From NCBI GenBank assembly GCA_016208015.1, contig JACQYW010000009.1, positions 62,001 through 126,000 on the forward strand: DNA of 64,000 bases, in the 5' to 3' direction. Below are positions 28,927 to 39,098 of the stretch, piece by piece. The stretch's first letter is position 1. Each line of letters begins with the position of its first letter. The position numbers and the translations under genes are program-made. Source of the stretch: Nitrosomonadales bacterium. GTDB lineage: Bacteria > Pseudomonadota > Gammaproteobacteria > Burkholderiales > Gallionellaceae. The notes beneath the pieces are model-generated. The model worked only from the letters and a program-made list of their open reading frames with translations. It searched no databases and had not been told where the DNA came from.

Positions 28927-29655
28927 ATGAGAAGAATCGTCAGTCTCGCGTTGTTCGCAGTGTCCGCTACCGTGATGGCCGCGCCCGATGCGCACAGCAT
29001 CCTCAAGGACTCCGACCAGGCGCGCGGCGGCGGTCTGCCCGGCATCGTGTGGGAGATCAGATTGCAGTCGCGCGACGGCGACCGCAACGACGAACCGCAG
29101 CGCATTCTGGTGAAGGCGGTCGACAACTCCAGCGTGGCCGAGACGCAGGAGCCGGTGCGCTTCAAGGGCTCCAAGATATTGCAGGTGGACCGCAACATGT
29201 GGATGACGCGCCCCGGTCTGTCCAAACCCATCCCCATCTCGCCGCGCCAGCGCATGAGCGGGCAGGCGTCCAACGGCGACATCGCGGCGACCAACTACGC
29301 GGGCGACTACGACGCGCAACTGGCGGCGACCGAGAACATCGACGGCGATCCCTGCTACGTGCTCGACCTGAGTGCGAAGCACAAGCGTGCCACCTACGAC
29401 AAGATCCGCTACTGGGTGTCGGTCAAACGCGTGGTCGGGATCAAGGCGGAGTTCTACTCGGTCAGCGGCAAGCTGCTCAAGACAGCCACCTTCCAGTACG
29501 GCAACACCATCGAACATGAGGGCAAGCGCATCCCGTTCATCAGCAGGATGACCATCCGCGATGCGCTCATCGACGCGGAGACAGTGATGGAGTTCGGCAC
29601 GGTCAAGGTGAAGAAGATCGCGGCGTCTGAATTCGATCTGGGGCAGATGCAGTGA
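28927..29655 (+). CDS. LolA-like periplasmic outer-membrane lipoprotein-sorting protein
   Basis: 242 residues from MRRIVSLALFAVSATVMA, a signal peptide preceded by AAGGAG; an upstream in-frame ATG at 28897 overlaps the permease and lacks a signal. The body matches the LolA-like family found beside MacB-type permeases (ILKDSDQARGGG, VLDLSAKHKRATYDKIRYWV, GKLLKTATFQYG). Predicted to bind a hydrophobic cargo in the periplasm. It is clearly different from the housekeeping lolA at 23486. Its stop overlaps the next GTG start. Confidence 0.85.
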   Translation: MRRIVSLALFAVSATVMAAPDAHSILKDSDQARGGGLPGIVWEIRLQSRDGDRNDEPQRILVKAVDNSSVAETQEPVRFKGSKILQVDRNMWMTRPGLSKPIPISPRQRMSGQASNGDIAATNYAGDYDAQLAATENIDGDPCYVLDLSAKHKRATYDKIRYWVSVKRVVGIKAEFYSVSGKLLKTATFQYGNTIEHEGKRIPFISRMTIRDALIDAETVMEFGTVKVKKIAASEFDLGQMQ

Positions 29656-30848
29656 GGTTGTTTGTTATTGCATTTTGCGCATTTTCAGCTACCGCATCCG
29701 CGGATGAGCCTAACTGGCAGACCTCGTGGGACGGCACCCTATATGTCTACGGCAACAGTATGAAGCTGCGCGACGACAGCGTATTGAACCCCTACAATCA
29801 GATCGCACGCCTGCCGCAGCGCAGCGATGTGGCCGAGTTGCGTTTTGGCTTCAAGGCCGAGAACGAGACCGTGCGCTTCACCGCGCGTGGCATCGGTTCC
29901 ACGCGCGAGATGCGTAACGCCTTCGGACAGAGCTCGCATACCGAAGGTTATCTGAGCCTGTGGCAGGTGCGCGTGCGGGCGGCCGAGGGCTGGAACGTCG
30001 CCGCCGGACGCGATGTGCTGAACTGGGGAGCGGGACAGTTCCGCTCGCCGTCGAGTCCGTTCTATTTCGACAACGGTCGCACCGACCCGATGCGCGAACT
30101 GGTCGGCATGGATGTGGCGAAGGTGTCGTGGACGCCGGACATGCAGAGCAGCACCACGCTGGCGCGCGTGGTGCGTTCCGGCTACGGCGCGGCGCAGCCG
30201 GATGCCTGGCGCAACAGCTGGCTGGCAAAGTTCGATGCGCGCGGCGACGAGATCGCCTGGGGCATGGTCGCCGCCAAGGCGCCGCATCTCGGCGCGTTCT
30301 ATGGTGCGCACGGCCAATATACGATGAGCGACGAGTTGATGCTGTACGGCGAATTCGGTTCGTCGGTGCTGCCGGTGGTGCTGGGCTCGCCCGAGGATGC
30401 GGCGCAGCCTTATCAGATCCGGTCCCCTTCGCCGCGCGGCAATGCCGCGCTGGTTGGCTCCTCCTACACTTTCGAGAGCGGCCAGTCGCTGATGCTCGAA
30501 TATCTGCATGACGGCCACGGCTACACCAGGGCGGAAGAGGCGGCTTATTTTCAGCGTGCCACCACGCAGTTCGGCCTGCCGCTGGGGCTGATGCCGCGCC
30601 TGCTCGGGCGCGATTACTTCCATGCCGTGTGGCAGGCGAACATGATGAGCGAGACCGGCTACTGGCGACTCATGTACACGCGCAATCTCACCGACAGCGG
30701 CAACGAGTTCGCCGCCTATGGCGAGACGACGCTGCATCCCCGTCTGAGCATCTACGCGCTGGCCGTGCTGCCGCAGGGCGGCGCGCGGCAGGAAGCGGGC
30801 GCATTGTTCAGCCGCAGCTTTACGCTGGGGCTCAAGTCCTCCATCTGA
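29652..30848 (+). CDS. Putative outer-membrane beta-barrel protein of the ABC operon
   Basis: 398 residues starting at a GTG that overlaps the previous stop (GTGA), with a signal peptide ending near ATASA. Alternating hydrophobic strands, aromatic girdles, the GRDVLNWGAGQFRSPSSPFYF segment and a terminal SFTLGLKSSI point to an outer-membrane barrel, with a resemblance to DUF1302-type porins. No enzyme motif is seen. Probably the outer-membrane partner of the ABC permease and LolA-like protein. Confidence 0.7.
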   Translation: MRLFVIAFCAFSATASADEPNWQTSWDGTLYVYGNSMKLRDDSVLNPYNQIARLPQRSDVAELRFGFKAENETVRFTARGIGSTREMRNAFGQSSHTEGYLSLWQVRVRAAEGWNVAAGRDVLNWGAGQFRSPSSPFYFDNGRTDPMRELVGMDVAKVSWTPDMQSSTTLARVVRSGYGAAQPDAWRNSWLAKFDARGDEIAWGMVAAKAPHLGAFYGAHGQYTMSDELMLYGEFGSSVLPVVLGSPEDAAQPYQIRSPSPRGNAALVGSSYTFESGQSLMLEYLHDGHGYTRAEEAAYFQRATTQFGLPLGLMPRLLGRDYFHAVWQANMMSETGYWRLMYTRNLTDSGNEFAAYGETTLHPRLSIYALAVLPQGGARQEAGALFSRSFTLGLKSSI

Positions 30849-30852
30849 CGCG

Positions 30853-31842
30853 ATGAAGAAGATACTCGCCTATCTTGTCTCCACGCTCATCTTCAACACC
30901 GCCATCGCGGGCATCCTGACCCTGCTGATGCCGGGCGTGCTGTTCTGGCACAACTTCATCTACTCGCAGTGCATCGGCCTTTCGGTGATGAGTATCAATG
31001 TCACGATCGCGGCCTTCGTGCATAACGGCGTCACGCGTCTGGCGGTGCTGTGCATCACTCTGCCGGGCAGCGTGGCACTCGGCTTGACGCTGTCCTTCGC
31101 GCTCAGCGGTGTGGGTGGCTGGAGTGAAGAACATGTTCTGGAATCAATGGCGATAGGGTTGTTCTTCGGTCTGATCGGCGCGATCACTTTCCTGTTGTCA
31201 GAACGTATCGAGATGGAAGTGAAGCAACGTCGGCTGGAGCAGAGCGAGAGCGAAAAACGCAAGGTCGAGGCGAACCTGAAATTGCTGCAAGCGCAGATTG
31301 AACCGCATTTCCTGTTCAACACGCTGGCCAACGTCGGCAGCCTCATCGACAGTGACCCCGTTTTGGCGAAGCGATTGCTGGAACGGCTAAATGACTGGTT
31401 GCGCGTGGCGCTGGTGCGCGCGCGCAGCGACAGCGCCACACTGGGTGATGAGCTGGACTTGCTGGAGAACTATCTGCAGATACTGAAGATACGTTTCGGC
31501 GAGCGGCTGCACTGGCGCATCGATGTGCCCGAAGCCATCCGTCTTTACCCATTCCCGCCGATGCTGCTGCAACCGCTGGTGGAGAATGCCGTGCGTCACG
31601 GCATCGAGCCCAAGATCGGTGGCGGCGAGATCGTGATCGGGGCTCGCATCGATCGCGCGACCCTGCACATCGAGGTCGGCGACAGCGGCGTCGGTTTGAT
31701 CGGGAACGAGAGCGGCGGTGCCGGACTGGTGAATGTGCGCGCGCGGCTGGCAACGTTGTTCGGGAATGCCGGGCAGCTGCGCTTGCAAAGCCGCGAACAG
31801 GGCGGTACGGTCGCGACATTGGAACTGCCGGTGAGGCAATGA
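30853..31842 (+). CDS. LytS/AlgZ-type sensor histidine kinase
   Basis: 329 residues. About four membrane helices (about 5-115), a coiled linker, then a His_kinase domain with phospho-acceptor His152 in QIEPHFLFNTLANV. The ATPase part has PPMLLQPLVENAVRHGI and DSGVGL. It starts 4 bp after the barrel gene and ends 1 bp before the regulator, so the exporter and its signalling pair are one transcription unit. Confidence 0.9.
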   Translation: MKKILAYLVSTLIFNTAIAGILTLLMPGVLFWHNFIYSQCIGLSVMSINVTIAAFVHNGVTRLAVLCITLPGSVALGLTLSFALSGVGGWSEEHVLESMAIGLFFGLIGAITFLLSERIEMEVKQRRLEQSESEKRKVEANLKLLQAQIEPHFLFNTLANVGSLIDSDPVLAKRLLERLNDWLRVALVRARSDSATLGDELDLLENYLQILKIRFGERLHWRIDVPEAIRLYPFPPMLLQPLVENAVRHGIEPKIGGGEIVIGARIDRATLHIEVGDSGVGLIGNESGGAGLVNVRARLATLFGNAGQLRLQSREQGGTVATLELPVRQ

Positions 31843-31843
31843 C

Positions 31844-32584
31844 ATGAGAGCCATCATCGCCGATGACGAGCAGCACCTTGCGGACGACCTGCGGCGCAGG
31901 TTGCAGACCCTGTGGCCGGAACTGCAGATCGACGCCGTGCTGCATGATGGGTTGGCGGCAGCGCAGGCGCTGGACGAACTCAAACCCGATATCGCCTTTC
32001 TCGACATCCGCATGCCGGGGCAGAGCGGACTGGATGCAGCGCGCGCGGCGGCAGCCGATTGCCGCGTGGTGTTCGTCACCGCCTTCGACGATCATGCGGT
32101 GCAGGCCTTCGAGCTGGCGGCGGCGGACTATCTGCTGAAACCTGTCTCCGACGAGCGCCTGCAGCGTTGTGTCGAGCGCTTGCAGCAACGCAGCATGTTC
32201 GCGCCGGATGCGGTGCTGGCGCGTTTGCAGCAACTGCTGGCGGCGCAGAACAAATCCGGGCCGTTGCACTGGCTGCGCATCCAGGTCGGCCAAGCGGTGC
32301 GCATGGTGGCGGTGGACGAGGTGTGCTATTTCCAGTCCGCCGACAAATACACCACGGTGCTGACGCGCGATGCCGAGCTGTTGCTGCGCACACCGCTCAA
32401 GGATCTGATCGCGCAGCTCGATCCCGAACAATTCTGGCAGGTGCATCGTGGCACGGCGGTGAATGTGAAGCAGATCGTCTCCGCGCATCACGACCTGCTC
32501 GGTAAAGTCTCGCTGAACCTGCGCGACAGGCCGGAGAAGATCGCGGTGAGCCGCAGCCATGCGCATCTGTTCCGGCAGATGTGA
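31844..32584 (+). CDS. LytTR-family response regulator (AlgR-like)
   Basis: 246 residues. Receiver domain with MRAIIADDEQHLADDL, Asp54 in AFLDIRMPG and Lys in YLLKPV. C-terminal LytTR DNA-binding domain (about 145-245) with VDEVCYFQSADKYTTVLT and FWQVHRGTAVNVKQI. Partner of the LytS-type kinase just upstream. LytTR proteins bind pairs of short direct repeats; none was identified with confidence here. Confidence 0.92.
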   Translation: MRAIIADDEQHLADDLRRRLQTLWPELQIDAVLHDGLAAAQALDELKPDIAFLDIRMPGQSGLDAARAAAADCRVVFVTAFDDHAVQAFELAAADYLLKPVSDERLQRCVERLQQRSMFAPDAVLARLQQLLAAQNKSGPLHWLRIQVGQAVRMVAVDEVCYFQSADKYTTVLTRDAELLLRTPLKDLIAQLDPEQFWQVHRGTAVNVKQIVSAHHDLLGKVSLNLRDRPEKIAVSRSHAHLFRQM

Positions 32585-32600
32585 CCCCGGGGAGGTCGTC

Positions 32601-33389
32601 ATGAACAGGAAGACAGCAGTCATCACCGGGGCATCCAGCGGCATCGGCATGGAGCTGGCGCCCTTGTTCGCGGCACACGGTTACGATCTGATTCTGGTCG
32701 CGCGCCGGGGCGAGCGTTTGCGGAAGCTGGCCGACGATCTGGTCAAGGTTTACGCCATCACGGCGCATGCCATTCCGATGGATCTTGCGCAACCAGCGGC
32801 AGGCGAGAAGTTGTGGCGGGCGATCAGTGCCGTCGCGCCTGACATCGATGTGCTGGTGAACAACGCGGGTGTCGGCGATTCCGGCGATTTCGCTGTCGAA
32901 GTACCGGAGGTCATCGAGCGCATGATCCATCTCAATGTCTCCACACTGACTTCGCTGACGCGCCATGCCTTGACCGGCATGGTCGCAAGGAAGCACGGCA
33001 AGATACTCAACGTCGCTTCGCTGGCCGGATTCCAGCCGGGCGGGCCGGGCATGGCGGCGTATTACGCGAGCAAGAGTTATGTGCTGTCATTCTCGCGCGG
33101 CATCCGCCGCGAATTGCGCGGCAGCGGCGTCACGGTCACCACGCTGTGTCCGGGGCCGACGCGCACCGAATTCGAAGAGACCGCCAAGGCGCAGAAGACT
33201 TGGTTGTTCCGCTGGTCGAAACCGATGGAAGCGCGCGACGTGGCGCGTGCTGGTTTCGACGCTATGCAGCGCGGTCGCGCCGTGGTGGTGCCGGGACTGT
33301 TGAACAAACTGCTGGCATTCAGTCCGAGGTTCGGGCCTGCTGCCATCGCGCTGGAGATCAACCGCATCCTGCTGGCGCAACGGCGCTGA
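32601..33389 (+). CDS. Short-chain dehydrogenase/reductase
   Basis: 262 residues from the ATG at 32601 (MNRKTAVITGASSGIG), preceded by GGAGG; a longer start overlaps the regulator. Rossmann motif TGASSGIG, NNAG motif, catalytic Ser in NVASLAGF and YYASK (Tyr-x-x-x-Lys). Substrate unknown; the sequence resembles the DltE/YqjQ-like branch acting on lipids or ketoacyl groups (weak inference). Its stop is only 3 bp from the convergent mltF stop. Confidence 0.88.
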   Translation: MNRKTAVITGASSGIGMELAPLFAAHGYDLILVARRGERLRKLADDLVKVYAITAHAIPMDLAQPAAGEKLWRAISAVAPDIDVLVNNAGVGDSGDFAVEVPEVIERMIHLNVSTLTSLTRHALTGMVARKHGKILNVASLAGFQPGGPGMAAYYASKSYVLSFSRGIRRELRGSGVTVTTLCPGPTRTEFEETAKAQKTWLFRWSKPMEARDVARAGFDAMQRGRAVVVPGLLNKLLAFSPRFGPAAIALEINRILLAQRR

Positions 33390-33392
33390 AGG

Positions 33393-34769
33393 TCATTTGA
33401 TCAATTTACCGACCAGTCCGCGCCAAGGGGGCCTGGACTGCTGGTACAAGGAGTTCTGCGTCTCCAGCCGTTTCAACATGTCGTAGTACAGTCGCACGGT
33501 CTCGACCAGGATCACCGCTTCGCCGCCGCGCGCCTTGCCGCGTTTGGTCTTCTGGTAGACGGACGGGCGCGCAAGCAAAGGCATCACGCGTTTCACATCC
33601 GCCCACACATCCGGGTTCAAACCGGCCTGCGTCGCCAGGATGCGCGCATCCTCCAGGTGGCCCATGCCCTGATTGTAGGCGGCCAGCGCCAGCCACAGCC
33701 GGTCCTCTTCACTGATGCGCAACGGCAATTGTTCCTTGAGCAGCTGCAGATAACGCGCACCGGCGAGGATGCTGGCGTGCGCATCGAGGCGGTTCTCCAC
33801 CCCCATGCGGTCGGCGGTCTCCTCGGTCAGCATCATCATGCCGCGCACATTGGTATAGGAAGTGGCGTTCGGGTCCCAGTGCGATTCCTGGTAAGCCAGC
33901 GCGGCCAGCAATTGCCATTCGATGCCGGTCAGATCGGCGGCCTCCTCGAACCAGCGGCGGTAATGCGGCAGCCTGGTGCGCGACAGGGTGATGAAAGCCT
34001 CCGCGTCCGGCGCGTCCAGCCGGTCGTTGTGGCCGAAGTAACGGTCGAGCAGGCGGCGCAAAGTGCCGTCCTGCTTGATGCGTCCGAAGAATTGTTGTGC
34101 TTCGTCAAAGAGTTTTGAATCGCCGCTGCCGGTGAAAGCCCAGGACAGATCGGTAGGAGAGCCGACATCCAGCGCCTCGCCCAGATCGGGGTAGAAATTG
34201 CGTGCGGAGGCCAGTTGCTCCTCGTTCGCCAGCGTGCAGTCGAGTTTGCCGTCGGCGACCTCTTCCAGCAGTTCGGCGGGCGAGGTGTCGCGCCGCGACT
34301 GCCATCCCAGCCTGTCGTGATCGCGCTGTACCTGGCGCAGCGCCGCTTCCTGCGGCGAACCTGCGGCGACGACCAGTTCGCGTCCGGAAAGGTCATCGAG
34401 GTTATCCGGCCTGGCGCCGTGACAGATCAGCAATTCGACCAGCGTCTGGTAGGTCTGGCCGAAACGCAGCGGATAGTCGGTGCTGTTGCGGGAAGCGGTT
34501 GCCAGATGGGCTTGGCGCGAGGTCAGCGCCGGCAAAGCCTGGTCGATATTCATGGGGATCGTCTTCAGTCGCACCTGCAATTGCTGGGCGAACAAACCGG
34601 CCAAATCGGTCTCGAAAGCGTTCTCGGCTTCCATCTCGGCGGGCGGCACGATGACCACCAGCTCGCCCAGGCGCCAGTCCGGCAGGGGATCGACGGCTGT
34701 GGTCTTGACCCAAAGCCAGGCACAGAGGGTGATGACGACAGCGATCTGTAGGGGGAGCAAGCTGCGCAT
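33393..34769 (-). CDS. mltF: Membrane-bound lytic murein transglycosylase MltF-like
   Basis: 458 residues. N-terminal signal/anchor helix (LQIAVVITLCAWLWV), a periplasmic substrate-binding-protein-like domain (about 30-265) and a C-terminal SLT domain with catalytic Glu in LAYQESHWDPNATSYTNVRGMM and AAYNQGMGHLEDAR. It cleaves peptidoglycan to 1,6-anhydromuropeptides. The two-domain order is that of MltF (YfhD). Convergent with the SDR gene. Confidence 0.93.
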   Translation of the reverse strand: MRSLLPLQIAVVITLCAWLWVKTTAVDPLPDWRLGELVVIVPPAEMEAENAFETDLAGLFAQQLQVRLKTIPMNIDQALPALTSRQAHLATASRNSTDYPLRFGQTYQTLVELLICHGARPDNLDDLSGRELVVAAGSPQEAALRQVQRDHDRLGWQSRRDTSPAELLEEVADGKLDCTLANEEQLASARNFYPDLGEALDVGSPTDLSWAFTGSGDSKLFDEAQQFFGRIKQDGTLRRLLDRYFGHNDRLDAPDAEAFITLSRTRLPHYRRWFEEAADLTGIEWQLLAALAYQESHWDPNATSYTNVRGMMMLTEETADRMGVENRLDAHASILAGARYLQLLKEQLPLRISEEDRLWLALAAYNQGMGHLEDARILATQAGLNPDVWADVKRVMPLLARPSVYQKTKRGKARGGEAVILVETVRLYYDMLKRLETQNSLYQQSRPPWRGLVGKLIK

Positions 34770-34866
34770 GAGAACATTCTGCCCGAATTTCGCGGCTTGC
34801 TGGTAAAATGCGCGCCCTTCGGAGGACGGCCTGTTGCAAATAAGCCGTCAACCGGAACAGAGTCTC

Positions 34867-35162
<296 letters not shown>

Positions 35163-35202
35163 ACTCCGCCAATGAAGTATCGGTTGAGAGGAGATCATCG
35201 CA

Positions 35203-35472
35203 ATGGCCGGACCGAATGAAAATAACGCTGCGCCGGCGAACGGCGCGATAGAGCGCCGCACCCACCACCATTTGCGGGAAATCTTCGAGCACGCTTATCT
35301 GCTTGCGTCTCCATTGCTCGATTCGGCGCAGAACCCCAACGCTTCCGGATCGGCACATTTCGTTCGTGTCGTACTGCATGATGCGTTTCCTAATTTGCAC
35401 CTGCAGGACATCTCCATTCTGTCGGTTTCGATAGAACGCGTTTATCGCGAACGCAGCAAGTCCATAAACTAA
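35203..35472 (+). CDS. Small hypothetical protein
   Basis: 89 residues starting MAGPNENNAAPAN, with a good AGGAG 9 nt before the ATG. Acidic/basic mixed composition, an HHH stretch and a helical middle (HLREIFEHAYLLASPLLDS); no signal peptide or membrane helix. I do not recognise the family. It lies between the tRNA-associated repeats and dnaE. Coding is likely but not certain. Confidence 0.55.
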   Translation: MAGPNENNAAPANGAIERRTHHHLREIFEHAYLLASPLLDSAQNPNASGSAHFVRVVLHDAFPNLHLQDISILSVSIERVYRERSKSIN

Positions 35473-35582
35473 AAGTCAGGCCGTTCAGTCGCGGTCAATT
35501 CGCATGTGGCCGGAGGCAATTTCTTCCGGGATCGCAGTGTCCGCAGTGGTAAAATTCCGCCGAGAAATTTACCGCGAGCATC

Positions 35583-38500
35583 ATGCAACCCTCCTTCGTC
35601 CACCTTCGTCTGCATAGCGAGTATTCCATCGCCGACGGCATCGTGCGCATCGGCGAAGCGGTGGCGGCAGCCAAGGCGGATGCGATGCCTGCGTTGGCGC
35701 TCACTGACCTGTCCAACGTCTTCGGGCTGGTCAAATTCTACAAGGACACTCGCGGGGCGGGCATCAAGCCCGTGGTCGGCTGCGATGTGTTCGTGACCAA
35801 TGACGCCGCCCGCGACCAACCTTTCCGTCTGTTGCTGTTGTGCCAATCCCATGCCGGTTATCTGCGCCTGTGCGAACTGCTCACCCGCGCCTATCTGGAG
35901 AACCAGTACCGCGGTCGCCCCGAGATCCGCAAGCAATGGCTGAAAGAAGGTACGGAGGGTCTGATCGCTTTGTCCGGAGCACATATGGGCGAGGTCGGTG
36001 CGACACTATTGAATGGCAACGCGGCCAGTGCGAAAGTCTTCGCGCAGGAATATGCGGGTCTGTTTCCCGACCGTTTCTATCTGGAAGTGCAGCGCTACGG
36101 CGCGCCGCGCGAGGAAGCGCACTTGCGCGCCACGGTGAAGCTGGCTGCCGAGCTCGCGTTGCCGGTGGTGGCCACCCATCCGGTGCAGTTCCTCACCATC
36201 GACGATTTCAAGGCGCACGAGGCGCGCGTGTGCATCGCCGAAGGCTATGTGCTGAACGACAAGCGCCGCCAGCGCGTATTCACCGCGCAGCAATATTTCA
36301 AGACCCAGGCGGAGATGGCGGAACTGTTCACCGATCTGCCGGAGGCGCTGCAGAACAGCGTGGAGATCGCCAAGCGCTGCAACCTCACGCTCAAACTCGG
36401 CAAACCGCACCTGCCCGATTTCCCCACGCCCAACGGCGAGTCGCTGGACGACTTCCTGCGCAGCGAATCGCAAAGCGGATTGCGGGAACGCATGTTGCAT
36501 CTCTATCCCGACGCGGCGCAACGCGCGGCCAGGATGGCGGAGTATCAAGCGCGGCTGGAGTTCGAGACCGAGACCATCATCAACATGAAGTTCCCCGGTT
36601 ACTTCCTCATCGTGGCGGACTTCATCAGGTGGGCAAAATCCTTTCGCGACGACAAGTTTCCCAACGGCGTACCGGTGGGGCCGGGGCGCGGTTCCGGCGC
36701 GGGTTCGCTGGTGGCGTATTCACTCGGCATCACCGACCTCGACCCGCTGCGTTACGAATTGCTATTTGAGCGTTTCCTGAATCCCGAGCGCGTCTCCATG
36801 CCCGACTTCGACGTGGACTTCTGCCAGGACGGGCGCGAGCGCGTCATCGAATATGTGCGCCACAAGTACGGCCAGCAGAACGTGTCGCAGATCGCGACTT
36901 TCGGCACCATGGCTTCCAAGGGTGTGATCCGCGACGTGGGTCGCGTGCTCGATTTCCCCTATGGCCTGTGCGACAGGCTGTCCAAGCTGGTGCCGCTGGA
37001 AGGCGTGAAGCCGGTGTCGCTGAAGAAGGCGCGCGAGATGGAGCCGGAATTCAATGCCGTCATCGCCAGCGAAGAAGGTGTGGAAGAGCTGATGGAGCTG
37101 GGCGAGCGTCTGGAAGATCTGACGCGCAACGTCGGCATGCACGCGGGCGGCGTGCTCATCGCGCCGGGCAAACTCACCGATTTCTGTGCGCTGTATTGCG
37201 CCGAGGGTAGCGAAAGCACAGTGAGCCAATACGACATGAAAGATGTGGAAGCAGTCGGTCTGGTGAAGTTCGACTTCCTGGGCTTGCGCACGCTGACCAT
37301 CATCGACTGGGCGGTACGCTATGTGCGGGCGCTGGAAACGCGCACTCAGCACTTCTCGATAGAGAACATCCCCCTCGACGACAAGCCGACCTACGACAAG
37401 ATTTTCAAGAACGCGAACACCACCGCCGTCTTCCAGTTCGAATCGCGCGGCATGAAGGACACACTGGTCAAGGCCAAGCCGGACTGCATTGACGACTTGA
37501 TCGCCCTGAATGCGCTGTACCGGCCCGGTCCGATGGACTTCATCCCGGACTACATCAACCGCAAGCATGGCAAGGAACAGGTCATCCTGCCCCACCCGCT
37601 GCTGGAGAAGGTGGTCGGCAGTACCTACGGCATCATGGTGTACCAGGAGCAGGTGATGCAGTCGGCGCAGGTGGTGGCTGGTTACACGCTGGGCGGCGCC
37701 GATATGCTGCGCCGTGCGATGGGCAAGAAAAATGTCGAGGAGATGGCGGAGCAGCGCAGCATCTTCGTGGCAGGCGCGGCGAAGAACAACATCGACGCCA
37801 AGAAGGCGAACGAGATCTTCGATACCATGGAGAAGTTCGCCGGTTACGGCTTCAACAAGTCGCACGCGGCCGCCTATTCGCTGGTCGCCTACCAGACTGC
37901 CTATCTCAAGTGCCATTATCCCGCCGCGTTTATGGCTTCGACCATGACCTCGGAAATGGTCAACACCGACAAGGTCAGTTTCTTCTATCAGGATACTTTG
38001 CAGCAGGGCATCGCCATCCTTGCGCCGGACATCAACAGTTCGCTGTTCCGTTTCACTCCCGTTGACGCCCAGACCATCGCCTACGGCCTCGGTGCTGTGA
38101 AGGGCACGGGCGAGGCGGCAGTGGAGAACATCGTGGCGGCACGCGCGGCGGGACCGTTCAAGGATCTGTTCGACTTCTGCCGCCGCGTGGACAAGCGCAT
38201 CGTCAATCGCCGCGCCATCGAAGCGCTGATCCGCGCGGGCGCGTTCGACCGTATCAGCGCCCATCGTTACCAGTTGCTGGCCTCGCTGGATGCGGCGCTG
38301 GGCAGTGCCGAGCAGCATGCGCGCGCGGCCAACCAGAACAGCCTGTTCGGCGATGACGAGAGCGTAGCCATGCCGGTGCAGATGGCGGAGGTGCCGCGCT
38401 GGAAGACGCGCGAGCAACTGGCGCAGGAAAAGACCGCGCTGGGTTTCTATCTGAGCGGCCATCCGTATCAGGAGTTCGCGGCGGAACTGTCGAATTTCGT

Positions 38501-39098
38501 GAAGATGAAGCTGGCCGACATCACGCCGGACATCATCACTCCGGCGAGCGGCAATGGTGGCAACAATGGCTACGGCGGCGGACGACGCAACAATGCGAAA
38601 ACGCTGGTATTGGCGGGCATGGTGAGCGGTGTGCGTATTTTGCAAACACGGCGCGGCAAGATGGCGGTGCTGACGCTGGACGACGGCAGCGCCGCGCTGG
38701 AAGTGGTGGTGTTCAGCGAGCTGTTCGACAGCAACCGCCCCTGGATACGCGACGACGAGTTGCTGGTGGTGAACGGCAAGGCCGAGCTGGACGCCTACTC
38801 CGGCGGCATGCGCGTCACCGCCGACGAACTCTATGATTTCGCCTCAGCCCGTGCCGCCTTCGCCAAACGTCTGGACATCGACTGCACGATGGACAACAAG
38901 TTACGCGTGCCGCAACTGGCGGAACTGCTCAAGCCGTATTGCGGCGGCAAGTGCCCGGTGCAAATCAATTACAGCAACCTCATCGGCAGCGCACCGCTGC
39001 GGCTGGGCGAGGATTGGCAGGTCACGCTGCCGGATGAGCTGATCGAGAATCTGCGCACTTTGTGCGGTGCGCAGAACGTGCAGGTCGTCTACACATAA
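35583..39098 (+). CDS. dnaE: DNA polymerase III subunit alpha
   Basis: 1171 residues, replicative polymerase of the DnaE1 type. N-terminal PHP domain (HLRLHSEYSIADGIVRIGEAV), palm with catalytic Asp408 and Asp410 in MPDFDVDFC, fingers region, tandem HhH (about 830-890), clamp-binding motif QNSLF at 918-922, then an OB domain and a C-terminal tau-binding region. An unusual Gly/Asn-rich linker (about residues 989-1004, GNGGNNGYGGG) precedes the OB domain. Otherwise the length is normal. Confidence 0.98.
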   Translation: MQPSFVHLRLHSEYSIADGIVRIGEAVAAAKADAMPALALTDLSNVFGLVKFYKDTRGAGIKPVVGCDVFVTNDAARDQPFRLLLLCQSHAGYLRLCELLTRAYLENQYRGRPEIRKQWLKEGTEGLIALSGAHMGEVGATLLNGNAASAKVFAQEYAGLFPDRFYLEVQRYGAPREEAHLRATVKLAAELALPVVATHPVQFLTIDDFKAHEARVCIAEGYVLNDKRRQRVFTAQQYFKTQAEMAELFTDLPEALQNSVEIAKRCNLTLKLGKPHLPDFPTPNGESLDDFLRSESQSGLRERMLHLYPDAAQRAARMAEYQARLEFETETIINMKFPGYFLIVADFIRWAKSFRDDKFPNGVPVGPGRGSGAGSLVAYSLGITDLDPLRYELLFERFLNPERVSMPDFDVDFCQDGRERVIEYVRHKYGQQNVSQIATFGTMASKGVIRDVGRVLDFPYGLCDRLSKLVPLEGVKPVSLKKAREMEPEFNAVIASEEGVEELMELGERLEDLTRNVGMHAGGVLIAPGKLTDFCALYCAEGSESTVSQYDMKDVEAVGLVKFDFLGLRTLTIIDWAVRYVRALETRTQHFSIENIPLDDKPTYDKIFKNANTTAVFQFESRGMKDTLVKAKPDCIDDLIALNALYRPGPMDFIPDYINRKHGKEQVILPHPLLEKVVGSTYGIMVYQEQVMQSAQVVAGYTLGGADMLRRAMGKKNVEEMAEQRSIFVAGAAKNNIDAKKANEIFDTMEKFAGYGFNKSHAAAYSLVAYQTAYLKCHYPAAFMASTMTSEMVNTDKVSFFYQDTLQQGIAILAPDINSSLFRFTPVDAQTIAYGLGAVKGTGEAAVENIVAARAAGPFKDLFDFCRRVDKRIVNRRAIEALIRAGAFDRISAHRYQLLASLDAALGSAEQHARAANQNSLFGDDESVAMPVQMAEVPRWKTREQLAQEKTALGFYLSGHPYQEFAAELSNFVKMKLADITPDIITPASGNGGNNGYGGGRRNNAKTLVLAGMVSGVRILQTRRGKMAVLTLDDGSAALEVVVFSELFDSNRPWIRDDELLVVNGKAELDAYSGGMRVTADELYDFASARAAFAKRLDIDCTMDNKLRVPQLAELLKPYCGGKCPVQINYSNLIGSAPLRLGEDWQVTLPDELIENLRTLCGAQNVQVVYT

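Noticed and set aside
36762..38645. Long minus-strand open frame opposite dnaE
   Set aside because: His/Gln/Arg-rich, antisense to a highly conserved gene, no start context.
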